NCBI GenBank assembly: GCA_965240325.2
Contig: OZ251230.1
Location: 248,001-312,000 of the forward strand
Origin: Rebecca billardiae RCC1528
Taxonomy: Eukaryota; Haptophyta
Direction: 5' to 3'
DNA length: 64,000 nt
The notes beneath the pieces are model-generated. The model saw only the letters and a list, made by a program, of their open reading frames with translations. It ran no database searches and was not told the origin of the DNA. The position numbers were made by a program, and so were the translations under genes. This document shows, in pieces, positions 59,961-64,000 of the stretch. Each line of letters begins with the position of its first letter. Position 1 is the stretch's first letter.

Positions 59961-60691
59961 AACTCTGCCCTGGCGGGCGGGGGGGTCGGCGGGCCGTGCC
60001 AGTGCTGTCGCAATATTTCCCCAGCGGGTTCGCGCCTTTTATTTAGCGGTTTGACGGGCAGGATGACGAATAACAATGCGACACACAGATGATGGTGAGC
60101 TACCTGACTCACTGACGAATAATAACGCGACAGCATCTCCTCCTGCCGCCAGCTGAGATCGTGTGTCGCGAGGATGCCGATGTCCGCTCCGGGCACGATG
60201 GGCTCGGCGAAGGTCGCGTCGGCGTCGTGCACGGCCGCCACGCTGCGCAACAACGCGTCCAGGTCCAAGCGCTCGTCGGCGCTCGCCGCTTCGCGCGACA
60301 GGTCCGGCACCCGCACGTTCGGCGGTATCAGGAGCTGTCGGCGGTGCGCGCGCGCGCAGTGCGAGAGCGTGTGCCACTCGCGATCGAGGGTGGGCACGCG
60401 CTGCTCGAGCAGGCACAGGAAGCGCAGCGCATGTGCCACTGGCTTCACGACGTCGGCCTCGTCCCGCAGCGCTCGTGACATGGTGGAGGATGGGGCGACA
60501 ATGTTGCACGCTCTGCGTTTCAGCTCGTGGCGGATGCGCCTCTGGGATCGGTCATAGCGCTGTGCGACGAGGGCCGCCGACTCGCCAAGACGCGGTTCCT
60601 GCCACGGCGACAGACACGGCAGCTGCGTTCGCTGCGCCTCGTACGCCGCTTTGCGCTGCGCCTCCGTCGCATTGGTCACCGTCGACGCCAT
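59921..60691 (-). CDS. Unrecognised protein
   Basis: A 256-codon ORF from the Met at 60691 (ASTVTNATEAQRKAAYEAQR). It is not recognised. The middle has natural-looking helical sequence (VVKPVAHALRFLCLLEQRVP and DADATFAEPIVPGADIGILA) that is neither repetitive nor Arg/Ala-biased like the shadow frames. The C-terminal ~50 residues run into the AT/GT microsatellite and are probably not the real end: TATTCGTCA repeats near 60067 and 60113 hint at a missed intron or a different 3' end. In-frame sequence continues upstream to 60877, so the start is also uncertain. Treat as a tentative gene. Confidence 0.35.
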   Translation of the reverse strand: MASTVTNATEAQRKAAYEAQRTQLPCLSPWQEPRLGESAALVAQRYDRSQRRIRHELKRRACNIVAPSSTMSRALRDEADVVKPVAHALRFLCLLEQRVPTLDREWHTLSHCARAHRRQLLIPPNVRVPDLSREAASADERLDLDALLRSVAAVHDADATFAEPIVPGADIGILATHDLSWRQEEMLSRYYSSVSQVAHHHLCVALLFVILPVKPLNKRREPAGEILRQHWHGPPTPPPARAEFYILILHTHIYIS

Positions 60692-61924
60692 GCTGAAGGC
60701 CGGACGTGGGCTTTCGGCTGTGAGGGACCGCGAGCGCCGAGCGATATCTTTGGCCGCGATCGCGAAAGATGATCGCCGGGACAAGGGCCGGCCCTTCGGC
60801 GGTTGGCCGGGAACTGGTACAGCTGTGAGCTGTAGCAAACGGATTTGCATGCGCCCGACCTTGTCACCGCGGGGCACGCGACAGTCCGGTGTGTGGATTC
60901 CGGTTATGGTGTTCAGAAGGCCGCGCCAAATTTTGCGTCGCGTGCGATGGCGCTTCCCGCCCGCGAGACACCTCGTGATGAGGGCCTTTCCGCACCGAAC
61001 TCGACGCGCGGCGGTGAATCGAGCGAGGCGGCCATCGTGCGCAGCGCGTGATGCTATGGTCCGTGCGAGCGCTCGACGTGCAAGTCGGGCGAGGACCGCC
61101 CCAGGTCACACGATCGTGTCGACGCGCCGAGCGTACCTCCAAACGCGTCGACTTTGGCCCCCGTTCGACCTGCACGCGAGACGACGAGGGCAGCAATCGC
61201 GAATCGGGCGAAAACCCCCCTCGGGAGTCCTCTCACGATGTCCGCGCCGGCGTTGGATCTGGCGCGCGCCGCCCACGCGCTCCGCGCCAGGCGCCAGATG
61301 GTTTTCGGCCGAGCGTCCCCAGTGGGAGCTGCGAGGGCGCCCGGTAGTGAGCGAAGCGACCCGGCAGTGAGCGAGGCGATTTTCTTTTCTTTGCGAGGCG
61401 ATTTTCTTTTTCCTGTTTCTTTTTCTTATCTTTTTCCCGGGCACTACAAGGGGCGGACCTACGGCCCGCCATTAAGGCGATGGCCGCGCCACTGCAATCG
61501 TCGGACATCGGACTCCATTTCGGACTACCAGCATCGGTGCTTGCAAGCGGGCAAGCCCGCGTAGTCTGCCAGTCTCGGACCGGCGGCCCCGAGCGCGGGC
61601 GGCCGCCGGGCGCGGGCGGCACGGGTCCGGTCAGTCGCTCCGCGCCCGGGACGATCAGCGCCAGGCTTGGGCGGGAGTTTGCAAGCTGCAGCATCAACGT
61701 CTACGAGCCGTAGGGCTACAGTAGGCTGCTCGAGTGCGGAATGGCTGTGCCTGGCGTTGAGCTGGCCGGGCCATTGAAGCGCGCCCGTTCTCGACTCCTC
61801 GAGTCCTCAGGCCTTGCGATGGCTATCACGCCCAGGATGGTCCGACGGGTCGTCTGCCGCGAAGCGCGGCTCGTGACAGACCGGCACCGAGCCACGGCTA
61901 CCTCAAGATCCGCGCGTGCGCCCC
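60692..61924. other. Intergenic region with a pyrimidine tract
   Basis: No gene recognised. A T-rich pyrimidine tract with repeated CGAGGCGATTTTCTTTT lies at about 61370-61440. The surrounding ORFs on both strands are Arg/Ser-rich shadows. Confidence 0.45.
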
Positions 61925-62717
61925 TCAATGGCCTTTGCCGCCCGCTTTCTCGCGCTCGAACGCGTTGATGGCCTCAAAGGCGATCAGCATCTGCAGCACG
62001 TTGGTCATCTGCTTGAAGGCAAAGATGGGTGCGCACACGAGGACGGACATGAGCACCGCGGATATTTGGACCTCGCCAGCACCGAAAGGCGGGCGCACCG
62101 TCGCTAGTACCGGGCCCTGAACGAAGGCAAGCAGGTACAGGCTCCTGTGCAACGGGGCGCCGGGGTTGTCGGGCACGGGCGCAGCGTGAGGCGGCGGCCG
62201 CGGCGGCAGCGTGGGCATCATGCATGCTGCCGGCGCCGGCGGGCGCGTTGCGCGCGGCGCACATGTAGAAGAGCTCGTTGCCCGCGCACACGAAGAAGAG
62301 CACGGGCTTGTGGTAGTACAGCCGCACGATCCAGTTGGAGGAGGACTTGTGTGTGCTCGCCAGCTGCAGCACCGACGCGTACACGTGCGACCAGTGGCTG
62401 AAGATGTCGAGCGTGATCAGTGCGCTGAAGTGGACGAGATAGGCAGGGTACAGGTGGGCGAGCACGACACACAAGCTTGCCGTCGCCGTGCGATCCGTCA
62501 CCATGTCAAGCACCGCGCCGAAAAGCGAGGACTGGTTGAGCGCGCGCGCAGCGTACCCATCCGCCGCGTCGAGCAGCGCAGAGACAAAGTAGCAAGCGAG
62601 CGAGCCGCGATAGTTCGAGATCGCAAAGTAGAGAGCCACCAGATTGAGCGCGATCCGCACGTAGCCGATGATGTTCGGTACGTAGAGGTACACGGGCCAT
62701 GCTGACGTCCGCGCCAT
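61925..62717 (-). CDS. Phosphatidylinositol synthase (CDP-diacylglycerol-inositol 3-phosphatidyltransferase)
   Basis: Predicted 224 residues from exons 62263-62717 and 61925-62144; the 118-nt intron (GTGCGC...ACAG) is phase 2 and restores NELFYMSLYLLAFVQGPVLA. The enzyme makes phosphatidylinositol from CDP-diacylglycerol and myo-inositol in the ER membrane. The CDP-alcohol phosphotransferase motif D-x2-D-G-x2-A-R-x8-G-x3-D-x3-D is complete (DAADGYAAR...GAVLDMVTD, ~50-75). VPNIIGYVRIALN at the N-terminus, HWSHVYASVLQLASTHKS and KPVLFFVCAGNELFY are typical of eukaryotic PIS. The C-terminus is APIFAFKQMTNVLQMLIAFE and a Lys/Gly tail. The Met at 62717 fits family length; 62744 is possible. Divergent from the gene at 62837, 119 bp apart. 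Confidence 0.95.
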
Positions 62718-62836
62718 GCTGCAGTCCAGCGCGCCGGGTGGCACCGCTCAGCCGCGACGACCGGTCTTCAGTTCGCAAGCGCAACGTGATTGGGCGACGA
62801 AGCGCAGAATTGCCCACGGACGACAAGCCGGCAGCC

Positions 62837-63802
62837 ATGCCTGCCATGGCATCCATCCGCCCGGTATGGATGTTGATGTTGATGTGCGCTCGCACGGCCG
62901 AGTCGCGCGCGTGCTCGAGCGATGACGTGGCGTTTCCCAAGGTGACAAACACATGGTCGCTGCGCGAGGGGCAATCTGTCGTCAGTGCAGCCATGACGAT
63001 CGACGTCCAAGTCGAGTCGAACGCGTGCCTCGTGACGCGCGCGTTCAAGAGCATCGCGCACAGGCCGGTACAGGCCAAGTCCGTGAGGGTGACCGGCGGC
63101 TTCAGCGGAACCGTCCCTAGAGCTGTTACCCATCGCGTGTACGAGGACAACGGCTGGACGATGCTCGAGGTGCAGTTTGGCCGCTCGCTCTTTGTCGGGG
63201 AGACATTCCACATCCGTGCAGAGTACGAGCTGTCGAGCCCGCTGTGTGCCGTCGAGAGAGGCGTGGTGCGGTTCCATGAGGACTGGACGCACAAGTGGCG
63301 CGTGCCAGGCAATGTTGGCGTCCTCGAGTACACTTTGTGCAGCGCCCACGGGGCACGCTCCCCCACTCTACGCTCCTCTGGGTTTGGGCCTGGCTCGTCA
63401 CAGCGCACCGGGTGCCTCCACTGGCAGAGGAACGCGCCCGTTTCTGGCGCCGAGTTCGAGCTGGTGCTACCCCAAGGGCAGTCGGTGCCGCTAGGGATGC
63501 GCAGCTGCGGCTACGTGCACCCAGAGCTCATCGCCATCATCGTGGCCGCCGTGTCCTTGGTCATCGGCGGCATCGTCGCGGCGGCCTATTATCGGATCCA
63601 CAGCCGGTGCCCGGCTTGCCTTACGCCGTGGCGGCGCAAGGCAACAGCAACGGCACAGCCACCACCGCCGGCGTATGACGAGGCCATGCGGGCACGGGCT
63701 GCCCCGTCGGCGCGAGCGCCTCCGCCGTATGCGCATCCAGGAGCAGCAGTAGGTTACGCCGCCTCTACTTATTCGATCAATCCAAGAATAACTGCTGATT
63801 GA
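62837..63802 (+). CDS. Single-span membrane protein with PPxY motifs in its tail
   Basis: Predicted 321 residues; family not recognised. The Met at 62837 opens a signal peptide (ASIRPVWMLMLMCARTAESR), after which the ectodomain of ~200 residues looks beta-rich (QSVVSAAMTIDVQVESNACL, TMLEVQFGRSLFVGETFHIR) with six or so cysteines. One transmembrane span (AIIVAAVSLVIGGIVAAAYY, ~231-250) is followed by a Cys/basic stop-transfer segment and a proline-rich tail containing PPPPAYDEA (~275) and APPPYAHPG (~293). These fit the PPxY motif bound by WW domains of NEDD4-type ubiquitin ligases, suggesting regulated endocytosis or sorting. The longer in-frame extension to 62699 overlaps the divergent PIS gene. 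The ligand is unknown. Confidence 0.75.
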   Translation: MPAMASIRPVWMLMLMCARTAESRACSSDDVAFPKVTNTWSLREGQSVVSAAMTIDVQVESNACLVTRAFKSIAHRPVQAKSVRVTGGFSGTVPRAVTHRVYEDNGWTMLEVQFGRSLFVGETFHIRAEYELSSPLCAVERGVVRFHEDWTHKWRVPGNVGVLEYTLCSAHGARSPTLRSSGFGPGSSQRTGCLHWQRNAPVSGAEFELVLPQGQSVPLGMRSCGYVHPELIAIIVAAVSLVIGGIVAAAYYRIHSRCPACLTPWRRKATATAQPPPPAYDEAMRARAAPSARAPPPYAHPGAAVGYAASTYSINPRITAD

Positions 63803-64000
63803 TTTATTTCAATGAATGATGCGACGCGGGGCCCGGAGTCCGGACGGATCATGCGACGGCACTGAGTCTGATGATGGACTCACTGGACTCACTGAGACTG
63901 GAGGAGTCGGTCGGGCTCGCGAGGATATGAGCCATCATCGCATGCTCGTCAATATAGCATGCTGCTGCTAATTATAAATTAAGGTGCCCCCGGGCCCGGA
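63803..64000. other. Downstream flank at window end
   Basis: Non-coding 3' flank; short GACTCACTGGACTCACTGAG repeats near 63870 and an AT-rich patch at 63950-63985. Nothing else seen. Confidence 0.4.

Overview
This is nuclear DNA of a GC-rich eukaryote, most likely a unicellular alga. Genes carry short (80-156 nt) GC-rich spliceosomal introns and encode eukaryotic families: eS12, a HIG1/RCF1 protein, the Fcf2 rRNA-processing factor, strawberry notch, phosphatidylinositol synthase and nucleus-encoded organellar uL13 and uS9. A carotenoid oxygenase suits a photosynthetic lineage. The extreme GC content and the GTGCGC-type splice donors (one intron appears to start with GC) suggest a haptophyte-like alga, but that assignment is inference. 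No rRNA, tRNA or CRISPR was recognised.

Layout. 1-5.4 kb: 3' part of a DEAD-box RNA helicase, an unrecognised acidic protein and a four-span membrane protein. 5.4-10.3 kb: gene-poor, with a degenerate terminal-inverted-repeat (TIR) element and a 1,054-bp foldback element with 425-bp arms and a TAGCA target duplication. 10.3-17.8 kb: an atypical kinase, a Trm9-like tRNA methyltransferase and a strawberry notch helicase. 18-30 kb, all on the minus strand: a 2,264-residue NO VEIN/sacsin-type ATPase with a J-like domain, a broken PMR5/CAS1-type gene, an MDR enone reductase and a carotenoid oxygenase. 30-38.4 kb: repeat arrays, uL13, a zinc-less sirtuin, alanine aminotransferase, a HIG1 mini-gene and eS12. 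38.4-46.3 kb: a small secreted-type protein, then a Deltex-type E3 ligase head to head with an ARM-TIR-SAM protein. 46.5-55 kb: an MFS-alpha/beta-hydrolase fusion, a repeat-rich intergenic region with a 515-bp MITE-like element, a HAD-ankyrin protein and a CAF16-like ABC ATPase. 55.8-64 kb: uS9, Fcf2, a 2-kb TIR element, an unrecognised ORF, phosphatidylinositol synthase and a single-span membrane protein with two PPxY motifs.

The most striking locus is 41-46.3 kb. A complete WWE-WWE-RING-DTC Deltex protein (ADP-ribose-reading, ubiquitin-ligating family) is divergently paired, at most about 350 bp apart, with a SARM1-like protein whose domains are rearranged as ARM-TIR-SAM. TIR domains of this kind can cleave NAD+ to ADP-ribose products, so the pair could form an NAD+/ADP-ribose signalling module. 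A second possible pair is the carotenoid oxygenase and the downstream enone reductase, which could act in sequence on apocarotenoids. Divergent gene pairs are common here (at least seven), and several have intergenic gaps of 100-300 bp.
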